Positions 22,127-33,075 of a stretch of DNA of 64,000 nt are shown here, piece after piece. A program made the position numbers and the translations under genes. Source of the stretch: Iris pallida (Eukaryota; Streptophyta; Magnoliopsida; Asparagales; Iridaceae); contig JANAVB010023996.1 of the NCBI GenBank assembly GCA_029216955.1, positions 18,864,742 through 18,928,741 of the forward strand. The letters run 5' to 3'. Numbering within the stretch: the first letter of the stretch is position 1; each line of letters starts with the position of its first letter. The notes beneath the pieces were generated by a model. It made no database searches. It was not told the DNA's origin and saw only the letters and a program-made list of their open reading frames with translations.

Positions 22127-23459
22127 ATGGTTGAGACGCGATCGCATCGCCCCGTGACGGAAGATGCTGGAGAGGGGTCTGCCACCTCTCGTGTCCAGCA
22201 GCCAGCTCCCAGTGCCACAGGGCCAGTGCAGCCTGCAGGAGTCGGTGTTTCTGCCACTTTTGGAGGAGCACCTCCACCAGTCAGGAGGCCAGTTGTGATT
22301 CCTGAGATCCTTCTACTGCAGCAGCCTCCGCCTGCGGGGATGGTAGATGCTATATATCTCTTCTCCTTCGTGGAAAGGATTCTTGAGTCCTACCAGCAGC
22401 AGCAGATGAGACAGACTGCAGATTTCAGACAGGGGATTGATGAGGCACACCAGCTCGTACGCACTATAGTCGAGATGATCACAGCTTAGGGGACCCAGCT
22501 GTAGCCCCGTCGGAGGGAGAAGGACATTCAGGACTTCCAAAAGATGCATCCTCGGGAGTTCTTCGGCATAGAGGGCATCCATATTGCAGACGACTGGATA
22601 GAGCATATTGAGGAGATCTTCCGACTGACGGAGATACCAAATCGACTCCAGATCAAGGCGGCGGGCAGTCAGATGCAGGACTTAGCCCGTGCGTGGTATC
22701 AGACAGATCTCAGGGTGTGAGTTGATGGCCAGACTTGGGCCCAGTTCAAGGAGCTGTTTAAGGAGCAGTTCTTTCCTGATGTTGCCTTGGGAGGTATCGA
22801 AGCACAGTTCGAGGCTCTGGTTCAGGGGAACCAGACGGTAGCTGATTATGCCGGGGAGTTCTGCAGATTGGCCCGGTTCATTGATGATTTGTCTGAGAAG
22901 ACGAAGGCGAGGAAGTTTCGCCGGGGTTTGATTAGAGAGGTTCGGTCGCTGACTAAGAGCGATCAAAATGCCACTTATGCTGAGATATTTTCTAGGGCTA
23001 TGGCGGCGTAAGACGACCTAGGGCTAAAGCAGAAGAGGGGTCGTGACTTCCAGGATGGCAGCAGCAGTCAGGGACAGGACAAGAGGCCTCACTTCCAGCA
23101 GCAGTAGCAGCAACAGAGGCCAGCTCAGCAGCAGTATCAGCTGCAGGGTCGTGCACCCTTTCAGCAGCACCAGTAGCAGAAAGGGCAGCAGGCACCTTGT
23201 CAGGTAGTCATTTGTGCCTTCTGCAAGAAGCTGGGGCACATAATCCATGAGTGCAGGAAGAAGCTAGGCAAGGGCCTACTTTGTGGTGTGGGAGATCACC
23301 AGTTGAGGGACTGCCCAGGGGCTTTTGGGCGAGGACAGCAGGGAGGTAGAGCCAAGGCTCCAGCAGGCCAGCAGAGGGGACCAGCCCTGTAGACCCAGCA
23401 GCAGAGATTCCAGCAGCACCAGCAACAGGCACGAGGTGGAAAGCAGGGGTGAGCTTTCG
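22127..23459 (+). pseudogene. gag: Tekay gag, multiple stops
   Basis: Starts MVETRSHRPV, a usual opening in this clade; chosen over the in-frame ATG at 22109. The gag core is at about 22530-23010 (MHPREFFGIEG, DDWIEHIEEIFRL, WAQFKELFKEQFFP, ADYAGEFCRLARF). A Gln-rich linker follows, then a CCHC knuckle CAFCKKLGHIIHEC (about 23215-23258) and a second Cys/His cluster LLCGVGDHQLRDC. At least nine in-frame stops; most are TAG where CAG (Gln) is expected, for example within the Gln-rich linker. The frame itself is retained almost throughout, so loss is by point changes. Confidence 0.88.
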
Positions 23460-23461
23460 TC

Positions 23462-24085
23462 ATGGCAGCTGAGGATGTCGAGGCCATCGGAGAGCTGATT
23501 GCAGGTTCGGTTCTCCTAGATTCCCTTCCAACATTTGCACTCTTTGATTTTGTGGCTTCCTACAGCTTTGTGTCAGTATCGTATGCTATTAGACATAGTC
23601 TGGTTTCTGAACCATTGCCTAGGACCTGCAAGATCACGACCGGGGGTAGGGTCATCCTCGTGAGTGATGTTTGTAGAGGGCGGAGCGTCTTATTGGGAGA
23701 CCGAGAGTTGGGGGTGAGTCTACTAGTCATGCCAATACCGAACTACGACATTGTATTAGGTATGGACTGGCTGAGTAGACACCACGCCCACATTGATTGC
23801 CGTGGGGGTAGAGTTTTGTTCGGGGCGCCAGGAGAGCCAGAGTTTGAGTACACCCGACGGCAGGCAGAGCATGACGGCGGAGTCTTCTGTGGAGCATCAG
23901 TCGAGGAGCAGGTGGCTCCGTATCCCTTGATCGCAGAGTTTATGGACGTGTTTCCAGAGGAGTTGCCAGGGCTTCCACCGGACAGGGATGTAGAGTTCTC
24001 GATAGACTTGGTTCCCAGTATGGAACCGATCTCCCAGTATGTCTATCGAGTGAACAACAGTGAACTGGTGGAGCTGAAGAAGTAG
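23462..24085 (+). pseudogene. pro: Tekay protease
   Basis: Retropepsin region FALFDFVASYSFVSVSY occupies the place of LFDSGASHSFVS: catalytic Asp is present but Ser-Gly is replaced by Phe-Val, so the enzyme should be dead. The following PNYDIVLGMDWLSRHHAHID block is intact. The end joins the RT linker FPEELPGLPPDRDVEFSID. A TAG at 24083 replaces the Gln of the KKQ linker into RT. Confidence 0.9.
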
Positions 24086-25256
24086 GTGGATGAGCTGCAG
24101 GACAAGGGCTTCATTCGTTCGAGTTCTTCACCTTGGGGTGCACCGGTACTTTTCGTACCCAAGAAGGATGGGTCGGTACGGATGTGTATCGACTACAGGG
24201 CATTTAACAACCTGACGATCAAGAACATATACCCACTGTCGCAGATCGATGATCTGTTTGATCAGTTGAGCGGAGCTCGGGTGTTCTCCAAGATTGATTT
24301 GAGGTCGGGTTATCACCAGGTGAAGGTGAATGGAGAGGATATTCCCAAGACAGCTTTCAGGACGCGATACGGACAGTTTGAGTTTTTGGTTATGCCGTTT
24401 GGGCTAACCAATGCACCAGCAGTGTTTATGAATCTAATGAACAAGGTGTTCCACCAGTACTTGGACAAGTTTGTGGTAGTGTTTATTGATGATATCTTGG
24501 TATATTCTAAGACAGAGGAGGAGCACGAGGAGCATCTGCGGATAGTGCTAGAGACTCTCAGAAGAGAGCAGCTTTATGGAAAACTCTCCAAGTGTGAGTT
24601 TTTCTTGGACCGGGTGGACTTCTTAAGGCATGTGGTGACTGGAGATGGTATCTCAGTTGACCCCAAGAAGATTATAGCAGTTGAGGCTAGGACAGCGCCG
24701 ACTTCAGTGACAAAGATCAGGAGTTTCCTAGGGCTGGCAGGATATTATAGGAGATTTGTACAGGATTTCTCTCGAGTTGTAGAGCCGTTGACACGGTTGA
24801 CCCGGAAGGATACTTAGTTTGTTTGGTCAGAGGAGTGTCAGGCAGCTTTTGATGAGTTGAAGAAGCGGCTTACGACAGCTCCGATTCTGACATTGCCTTC
24901 AGGATCAGGTGGATTCACTATTTATAGTGATGCTTCAGGGAAGGGGCTGGGTTACGTCTTGCAGCAGCATAGAAAGGTGATTGCCTATGCTTCCAGGCAA
25001 TTACGTCCCCATGAGAAGAACTACCCTACCCATGACCTGGAGCTGGCGACGGTGATTTTTGCTTTGAAGTTGTGGAAGCACTATCTGTATGGCGAGAGGG
25101 TGGAGATTTTCACAGATCACAAGAGCTTGAAGTATGTGTTTATACAGAAAGAGCTTAACATGAGACAGCGCAGATGGCTGGAGTTGATGAAGGACTTTGA
25201 CATCTCACTTCAGTATCACACAGGAAAGGCCAACGTGGTTGCCGATGCCTTGAGTA
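24086..25256 (+). pseudogene. pol: Tekay reverse transcriptase and RNase H
   Basis: [58 protein letters not shown], and the active site [20 protein letters not shown] (about 24478-24535). The thumb/connection [16 protein letters not shown] is at about 24723. RNase [18 protein letters not shown] (about 24916-24966), [49 protein letters not shown] (about 25206-25256). One TAG at 24815 sits where FVW is preceded by Gln in relatives. Otherwise the frame is open; the best preserved part of the element. Confidence 0.93.
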
Positions 25257-25918
25257 GGTATCCGACAGCCATGTGTTCGACTATGGATCGGCATTTGCTT
25301 GCAGACTTGGAGAGCCTTAGGATTGAGGTGATTGTGCCAGGGGTGCAGATGCAGTTATGGGGCCTTCAGATACAGTCGAACTTGATAGACAGGATCAAGA
25401 CGACACAGTTCGAGGATGTGGCTCTGCGGTCTATCCGAGAGCAGAGCAGTACAGGATTGGAGGATAGTGAGTTTTCACTTGCAAAGGATGGTGCCCTGAG
25501 GTACGGTTCTCGGTTATATGTGCCCAGCATGGAGCTCAGAGAGCAGATCATGCAGCAGGCTCACAGATCGTAGTACTCTATACTTCTTGGTGCCAACAAG
25601 ATGTACAGGGACCTGCGAGAGCATGTCTGGTGGTACGGAATGAAGTGGGAGGTGTCCCACTTCGTAGCTAGATACTTGGTCTGTCAGTAGGTCAAGGCAG
25701 AGAGGCAGAGGCCCGGAGGTTTATTGTAGCCGTTGCCCATTCCAGAGTGGAAGTGGGAACATATTACCATGGATTTTGTATCGGGGTTGCCGCGTACACC
25801 AGGAGGAAAAGACGCGATTTGGGTCATCGTTGACAAGTTGACCAAATCGGCCCACTTATTGCCATTCAAGGTGGGTACGTCTACAGAGAGGCTCACGGAG
25901 CTGTATATGAGACAGATA
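25257..25918 (+). pseudogene. pol: Tekay integrase, first part (zinc domain and start of core)
   Basis: After a linker, the HHCC domain shows AHRS then ANKMYRDLREHVWW and ARYLVCQ: the first Cys has become Tyr and the second His position reads Leu, so zinc binding is lost. Stops at 25571, 25688 and 25727; the last two replace Gln. The core begins WEHITMDFVSGLPRTPGGK with the first catalytic Asp (about 25772). Text ends ELYMRQI at 25918, cut by the Sirevirus; the next residues are at 34522. Confidence 0.9.
25914..25918. other. Target-site duplication of Sire-2 (left)
   Basis: AGATA, identical to 34517-34521. Confidence 0.92.
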
Positions 25919-27370
25919 TGTTAGCCCAATGATTATATCATGTTTTTGAATATGGCTAATCAATTAAGTTTAACATAATAATATCACTAATATTCATGTA
26001 ATCACTATTATGTCGCTACTTAAACTTAGCATTGTTCTTATGTTAGCATTATCCTAAATGTTCTATATCATATTGCTATGCTTGTATCATATTGTTATGT
26101 TTGTCTAACATGTTCTTAGACATGCAGTAAGCATGATCAAGCTTTGTCAAACCAGGACATATGCAATAGAGAATTATTGATGGGCCAAAGACGGCGTTAT
26201 ACAATAAGCTTTCTCTGAATCGCCTAACGACCTATCCGGGGCCTCGCATCGGGGGTTCCGCTTTCCGGTCAGCGGACAGGGGTCGAGGGGGCAGCGCCTC
26301 CCGTTAGGGGTTCGGGGGCGAAGCCCCTGAAAGGTATTCAGATTTCTAGATCTGTTTATCTTTGGACGACCGCCGTCAAGTGAAAAAGGCGTCTTCAAGT
26401 CTGCTCAAATATTTGAAGAAAGGCGTCATCAAAGGGCTCTTGGTTTTCCTATTTTATCAATGTATTTTTCATATTTATTGAGTCTAGGAATACGATGTAC
26501 ACTGCATCGTACTGGCAAATAGGCTACCCTAGAAACGTTTTCAAAATACCATTTCATTTTGAAAACAAGCCCACTTACAAAAGCCCAAACTACTTCCTAA
26601 CTGTTTGACTTTTCAAAAAGCCCAAAAACTGATTTGTAAACCCTGACAGAACTCCAACAGAACTCGGCCAGAGTTCGGCCTGAATTCGGCCAGAGTTCGG
26701 CCAGAGTTCAGTTAGTGAACGTTGCTTTTTGAACTTGGTCTTCCTGCAGTTACGGACCCCACCGAGATTTTCTCATAGAGTTCTGCCCGAATTCTGCCCG
26801 AATTCTGTCAGAATTCTGCCTTTGGAAAAACTATAAATAGAGAAGGATTTTGATCATTTCAACACACTCATTCACTTTCATATCTCTTCTCTATAAGCCT
26901 ACTACTTCTTCTAAAGTATTCTGAGCTATTTATTTTCAAATCCCAAGCTAGTTACAATCCTCTAGTCGATTTGCCAGTGCGGTACGGTTTAGAAGTTTCA
27001 GAGCGGTTGTAATCAGAGGCTTGATTGAAGTTACATACTTCACAATTGAAGTTGGTCGAGTACTTCGGATCAAAGCTCGCGTTGTAGAAGTTGCAAGAAC
27101 TTCGGATGAAAACTTGTGGTGATTTTCCATAGTAGATTCAACTGGAAGCTAGAGTTCTTCCGACTGGACTAGTCCTCAACAGAGGAAAACCAGTATACAT
27201 CCTTGTGTTTGCGTTTGCTCTCTACTCTCTACTTTTCATTTACATATCTGTGATATATTATCTATGATCTTGTTACTAACATTTTTAAATAGTTAATTTC
27301 TACTGCCTACTCTATTCACCCCCCTCTAGAGTATTGCGCTTTACAACTCGTTCCTACAATCGGTCCTATA
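25919..27370 (+). repeat. 5' LTR of Sire-2
   Basis: Begins TGTTAGCCCAATGATTA. Ends ...CGGTCCTATA, where the 3' LTR has CCTACA, so the terminal CA has mutated to TA. Contains a CpG-rich block (26215-26335), alternating CGGCCAGAGTT / CGAATTCTG repeats (26645-26820), and TATAAATA at 26832-26839. One 11-base repeat unit is extra relative to the 3' LTR, accounting for the length difference. Confidence 0.93.
26832..26839 (+). promoter_or_regulatory. TATA box of Sire-2 5' LTR
   Basis: TATAAATAGAGAAGG context; same box at 33979-33986 in the 3' LTR. Confidence 0.8.
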
Positions 27371-27372
27371 AT

Positions 27373-27600
27373 TGGTATCAGAGCCAGTGCTGCAACTAGA
27401 GGTAATATATTCTGATCCCAATTGTTCCTACAATTGGTATCAGAGCAGGTGCTCCATCAAGAGGTATTATATTCTGATCCCAATTGCTCCTACAATTGGT
27501 ATCAGAGCAGGTACGCTCTATAGAGCTATCAGAGCAGGTGCTCCTTATAGAGATATTATTGCTTATACCAATTGCTCCTTCAATTGGTATCCTAGCAAGG
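27373..27600 (+). promoter_or_regulatory. Tandem array of primer-binding sites
   Basis: The first copy, TGGTATCAGAGCCAG at 27373, matches the complement of initiator Met tRNA, the usual plant copia primer. Further copies follow at 27435 and 27497 (TGGTATCAGAGCAGG), a partial at about 27528 and a degenerate one at 27585. Spacing is about 62 bases, and each repeat carries CCTACAAT before the site, imitating the LTR end. Confidence 0.85.
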
Positions 27601-27729
27601 ACTTTATTATTTGGCTTAACATCCTTGGAGCAGATCCTCATTATCAAAGCGGGTTATACAGGTAAAGCGAGGTAATATTGTTATTATATAACTGCTGTTA
27701 CATAGATCACTATATCACATATAGCAAGT

Positions 27730-28340
27730 ATGTACTTCACAACTGAAGAGCAATCCTCAAATAGACTCCCACTATTTGATGGAACAAACTATAGCTATTA
27801 GAAGACACGGATGAGCTTCTACTTGAAGTCTCTAGATTTTGACTTATGGTCAATTGTTGTCACCGGCTACAAGAAGCCTACTATCACTTCTATTCTCACA
27901 TCCTCTATAATCAACAAACCCTATTATAGTTACACAGAGGAAGAGAAGAAGTTAGCTAGCCTTGATACAAAAGCCATGCATATGTTTTATTGTGCTGTAG
28001 ACATAAATGTATTCAATCTTATTTCTATTTGTACAACATCTCATAAAATTTGGAAAGTTCTTGAAGCTACTTATGAGTGCAGGTATGAAAGCAAAGCTAG
28101 CAACTCCAGAGAGAAGGATAGTCTTCATAATGATGCAAATATGTACATGACGAAATTGGGATTTAAGGTACAGCATAATCCCTTATACGAAGAAGAGCTT
28201 GTATGTGACAATTACAAGAAGATAGACCACATCCAAGAAGATTGTACTACTATAAGAAAGGAGAGTCACTAGAACAATCAAATGAAGGAAGATCATCGGG
28301 CATATGGTGTGAAAGCGAAGCAAGAGAGTCTGAAGAAGAA

Positions 28341-28372
<32 letters not shown>

Positions 28373-29202
28373 AGAAGAAAAACCTCATCAAGCTTCAAAT
28401 TTATGCACAATGGCATTATCTAACGAGGTACAAAATAATTCTTTTTCTGAAGAGAGTGAATTTTCTTATGATAATTTATCTGATGCTTTCAGTGATCTGT
28501 TAGAAGAACACAAGAAAGTATTAGATAAATATAAGCAAGCTAGAAAGGATATTCTATCCTATAAGCGTGAGATTAAAAAGCTTACTTGCTTATTGAATGA
28601 TGCTAGAGATACTTCTACTTCTGATAAATCTACTGAGATTTCCACACTGAAGTTTAGATTGCATGAGGCACTTGATTGCATTGAGAAAAGCACTCAAGAA
28701 AATGCTAAACTTAAGGAGGAACTAGAATCAGAAAAGAAGAAGTATTCTATTGCTTCATGTAGAATTGATGCTCTCTCTGCTAAGTATGATGAGATCTGCT
28801 AACTCTAAAAAGTTAGAGATTAGACTGGGAAAGCAGGTAGTACAACCTACGACTCAGTCTAACACAAGACACTTAGCACATCACAAAGTCACACACGTTA
28901 GATCTTTTACTAAGGAAGCAAGCAAAGCTAAAGCTTCACATAACCATGCTTTCTATTACAAGTATCCACGCACATCATATCACACTACTGCACGTTCTCA
29001 TAATGCTGCACATAGTACTAATATTAATTCTTTCTGTCATTATTGTGGTATGGATGGACATGTTTCTAATCGTTGTCAGATTAGAAAACTTGTTGATATG
29101 AACTTGTGCAAATGTGTTCCTAAAGCTAACAAATGTGGATCCAAGTATTGGATACCAAAGTCTTCACCTAATATTGCAGGTGAAGCTTCTCATATCAAAT
29201 AG
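27730..29202 (+). pseudogene. gag: Sire-2 gag, nearly complete but broken
   Basis: Starts MYFTTEEQSSNRLPLFDG, the usual Sirevirus gag opening; a TAG in NYSY.KTRM replaces Trp. The gag core follows to about 28110, a decayed knuckle (CDNYKKIDHIQEDC, second Cys lost), then a GAA-repeat encoding poly-Glu (28329-28380), a coiled-coil region (28440-28800) rich in Leu/Lys/Glu, and a clean CCHC knuckle CHYCGMDGHVSNRC (about 29035-29076). Frame changes near 28250 and 28800. Compared with Sire-1, the segment coding the middle of gag (between core and first knuckle) is shortened. Confidence 0.85.
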
Positions 29203-30279
29203 AACCATGGAACATGTTGGTGATTGCAAAGCTACAAAGGTCATCTTCTAAGCAATTGCACCAACAGAAGTGTGGTCACTAGAACCACTTCGGTAACATG
29301 CTTACTAAATAGTTTCTAATATCTAGCATGTTCTTTTTGATGTCTTGCTATTAGCTTTCATTGATATATTTTAATTATTTATTGTTTGAATCAATGTGAG
29401 ATATAATCCTAGCTTGACTAGCTGTTTAGCCTAAATGTTTAGTTCACACTATATAGTGTTTATTTTATATTAGTGTGACACATTTGTCTATGTATGCTAT
29501 TTACTGTTAATATTTATTCTTGAAGCATGCATAGGAGCTTAATTTTGTTTTGGTGAATATGCTTTCGACTCTTCGCCTTTAATATTTTTTAATGGTCACT
29601 TCTTATTGATTTGTCTTTAATATATCGTATTTACTTTGATCGGTATTTTGTGAGTATGTATGTTTAGCACAAGTCTCCTATTTACTTGAAAAGTATGTAC
29701 ATATATTTTTATGTTAACCTTGTGCTTGCATAATATATTCACTATTGATTCTTAAATTTTATTGTGATTAACTTCTTATGAATCAATTACATCTTTGTAA
29801 AACAAAGTTTATTTATGCATGTTTTTGATCTTGTGATAAATTTTTTTATGTATATTAAGGATGCATGAATAATTCATTGTCATTTATATATTTCTCATAT
29901 ATTTCTTATATTTTTGTATAAATATCTTTATGGGGTTATATGAGTTAAGTTCAAGTTCTATATTATATAATTTTGAAAAGTAATTTCAAACTTGTGCTTA
30001 AATCATACATCAGCTATTGATTACTTTGGACAATTTTATGTTCTTATCTTTATTAGCTTCTTCCTCAAAGCCTCTTTTGATGTATATTTTTCTTGGCTTT
30101 TTTGTTGACATTTTTTGGATACATGATATTTTTTTTAATATCTTGATCTCTTGATAAACCATTCTTTGGGTATTTACTTCTCTTATATTTAGGGATTCTG
30201 GATTTCGATGTTGTTCGATGATACTGCATATATTCTTTTGAATCTAAGTTCTTAAAAGTAGAAATCATTTTGGGAACAA

Positions 30280-30386
30280 GCCGAAAGGGTCCTTCTGTCA
30301 TACAGGTGTAAATAGCCTGAAGCGACACGGTGCACTAGTCTTCGGACTACCGCTAGCTGGGAACCGGCCCCTGCAGCTAACCCGAA
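30280..30386 (+). repeat. Structured hairpin module, copy B
   Basis: Close to copy A at 4802: GCCGAAAGGGTCCTTCTGTC, CGGTGCACTAGTCTTCGGAC with UUCG-loop hairpin, and TAGCTG...CAGCTA. Confidence 0.75.
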
Positions 30387-30711
30387 GTGATCAATACTTT
30401 ATAGACTTACGATTTATTAAGGTCTACTTGCAACTATTATCTAGTTCTGGATCCAAGGTGTTGTCAAGTCTCCTAGGCTCCAGAATACATCAACGTATCT
30501 AGGTCTTACATTTTGATTTACAAATATTTTATATTTTATTGTTACCTAATGATTTTGTAGCACATATGGATAAATGTAAATTAATACATCTTATGCCGTA
30601 TGCTATATTGTTCTAAGATTTTTTTAAGTCCATAGAATATAATTGATTTCATATTGCACTAATTCTTCTTAAATCCTCGGTTATTAAAGAAGAGATTTAT
30701 TTTGGGTACAA

Positions 30712-30823
30712 GCCTACAAAAGGTCTGTCTGTCACCACGACTACGGTCGAAGCGAAGCGGTACTTAAGTGTTCTCCGGTGAACCTCCGTTAGCTGGGACA
30801 GTACCTCTACAGCTAACCCAAGA
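30712..30823 (+). repeat. Structured hairpin module, copy C
   Basis: Diverged copy. The middle stem is now GTTC...GAAC instead of AGTC...GACT, and the last stem is extended to TTAGCTG...CAGCTAA. Confidence 0.65.
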
Positions 30824-33061
30824 TTGATCAACGCTTTATAAACTAAAGATTTATTGAGATCTAATTGCATTTGTTATCTGATGGATTTTAGATTTGATGG
30901 ATAATATTCTCTCTTTATATTTTCACAAAAGGTAGCATTTATTGATCTATCTTGTAGATTGTGAGATTCTATAGCATAGATCAATTTATGTCATCTTTTG
31001 ACTTATACGATTATTCATCAGGCTATTTTGAAATATCTTTTGATTGTTTTATTTTTAAATGTTCATTTAATAGATATTTCTTCTTTTGTCTAAAGATGAT
31101 TGTTTTTCTTTGGTATTGTGATTTCATCTTTAGCTTGTGTAATATTCGTAATATTCATATTTTTGAGCTTTATATTATTATCTTCTTATTCAAGTTACTT
31201 GCTGTCTACAACAGTAATTCTTTGCGAGGAGAAGTCAAGCATATTGAATTTCTCTTTCTCAAAGCATTTCATTTCTTTAACCTTACGATTGTCAGGTGGG
31301 CACTGTGTTAAGGCCTTTAAAAGGGAAAAAATAAACTTTGATAAGAAGACCTAATATTTTTGAAATAGTTTTCTATTTCTGGAAATATATCTCTGAATTT
31401 TATTTTAAAATTTTGTCAATATTTTTATTTTTGGATATAGCCATGTAAAGGTGGAGCAGTTAATTGTTTTAAATCAATTATCTCCTTGACATGCCATATA
31501 TCTAGAATAAACTTTTCGTTGGATATTTATCTTGTTTTATTTGTTCAAATAGATTTATTTATGATTTATGGATTCTTTTATTATTTTTGTGATTCGAATC
31601 GCCAGCTTTCAGTCTAAGGACTAAATGGATGCATTCGAACATTTATTAAGACAATTTTTCGTAATAAATTCCATATTTTTGAAAAGTCTTTTGATGTCTT
31701 TTTGATTTATTGAATCTGTCCGGTACTCAAATGTTATTATTAAAGACAGTTTTCAAAATCTTTTTATGTATTAAAATATTTTTTTTATATATATATTGGA
31801 GATATATTTTGTTTGTTCATCTTTAAGCATTTAGTGGATTTCTTTTCTTGCCTAAAGATGATATTTGTTTTGAGTTTGGAATTTTATATGCATTTGATCA
31901 AAGGAAAGAAAAGATACATATCTTGGAAATCCCTTAGATCTTTTGATTATTTATTTTATATATTGTATGCATATAAATTATTTTTGAACTATATACGCAT
32001 ATTTTAAGGGGGAGCAAATTAATTGTTTCAATTATTTTATGCCCTTAATATGTGGTATAGCTAGTTCATCATGGGCATTTTTTTACCTAACATATCCTGT
32101 TGAGTTATTCATAATATTTGGATTTGTATTAGATGAGAGAATATATAATTATTATTATTTATTTTTATTTTTTTTATTCTCTCATTCGAGTTTCTAAAAA
32201 TTATCCTGCCAAAATTAATTATATTTTTTGATAATCCTTTTGAGTTTAAACTGATTTGGCATTTCTTATTGAGGTTTTATCTCAAAGTTCATGATTATCT
32301 ATATTTAGACTGATCATACTTTGCGGGGGAGCATTCAAGTCGACTGAATTTCTCCTTCTTAAGTATTTTATCTTCATTACCTTCATGTTTATCTAATGTA
32401 TATTCATATATCATGTTAAGGTAATTGAATTCAAATGCATAAACTTTGGTATAGATTTTGTATAGATTCTAGTATACTTATTTTTGATTTCTTTTTCAAT
32501 GATTATACTCTTTATGGAATTGATTCACTAATTTGTATGGACAAATTATGAATCATATTTTTTTTGTGATCATTGTTAAAATCTCATTATATTGTTGATT
32601 TTTTTACGAGATCTGCGAATTTCTATTCCTCATGATTTATTTATGACCAATGATTGATTGCTACTATATTGATAGATTATTTTTGGTCAAATGTCATTCA
32701 AAACATATTTCATTTTTGGATTTCTAGTTCGTTAACTATGTATTAATTGATTTCAATGTTTTTAAGTTTAACCAACTATGTTGTGTTTTGATAAGTTTTT
32801 CTACTATAGTTTCTACACTTGTCATTACACTGTTCTTCTAATCCTTGATCATGATTATTTATGCTTTCCTCATTTACTTATGCTTGAGTTCATTTTAGCT
32901 CTAATTACGGGGGAGCTTATTTTTGATCATGTCAAAGGGGGAGAAATAAGTTTAAGTGAGAAATAAGTTTAAGTTAGCATACATTATTATAGTATTATGT
33001 GTTTATTAGTGATACATGCATCAATTGTATATATATTAAACTTAAAGGATTTGCCATAATC

Positions 33062-33075
33062 AAAAAGGGGGAGAT
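33062..33075 (+). promoter_or_regulatory. Polypurine tract of Sire-2
   Basis: AAAAAGGGGGAGAT directly before TGTTAG. Confidence 0.9.

Larger units (their letters stand above)
29203..33061 (+). other. Non-coding interior of Sire-2 replacing pol
   Basis: About 3.9 kb, very AT-rich, with no meaningful ORF. A short stretch after 29240 may be the only pol remnant. It contains hairpin modules at 30280 and 30712, and repeated purine runs GGGGGAG at 32008, 32325, 32909 and 32937 ahead of the true polypurine tract. Confidence 0.75.

Noticed and set aside
22057..23487. Several minus-strand ORFs opposite Tekay gag
   Set aside because: Shadows of GC-rich coding sequence; no recognisable product.
26174..26398. 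74-codon minus-strand ORF in Sire-2 LTR, also at 33331-33555
   Set aside because: Open because of the CpG-rich block in both LTRs; no domain, no promoter.
30280..30386. tRNA or small structural RNA gene
   Set aside because: Stem-loops present but no cloverleaf, A/B boxes or CCA-end geometry; it fits a Sirevirus-internal motif better.
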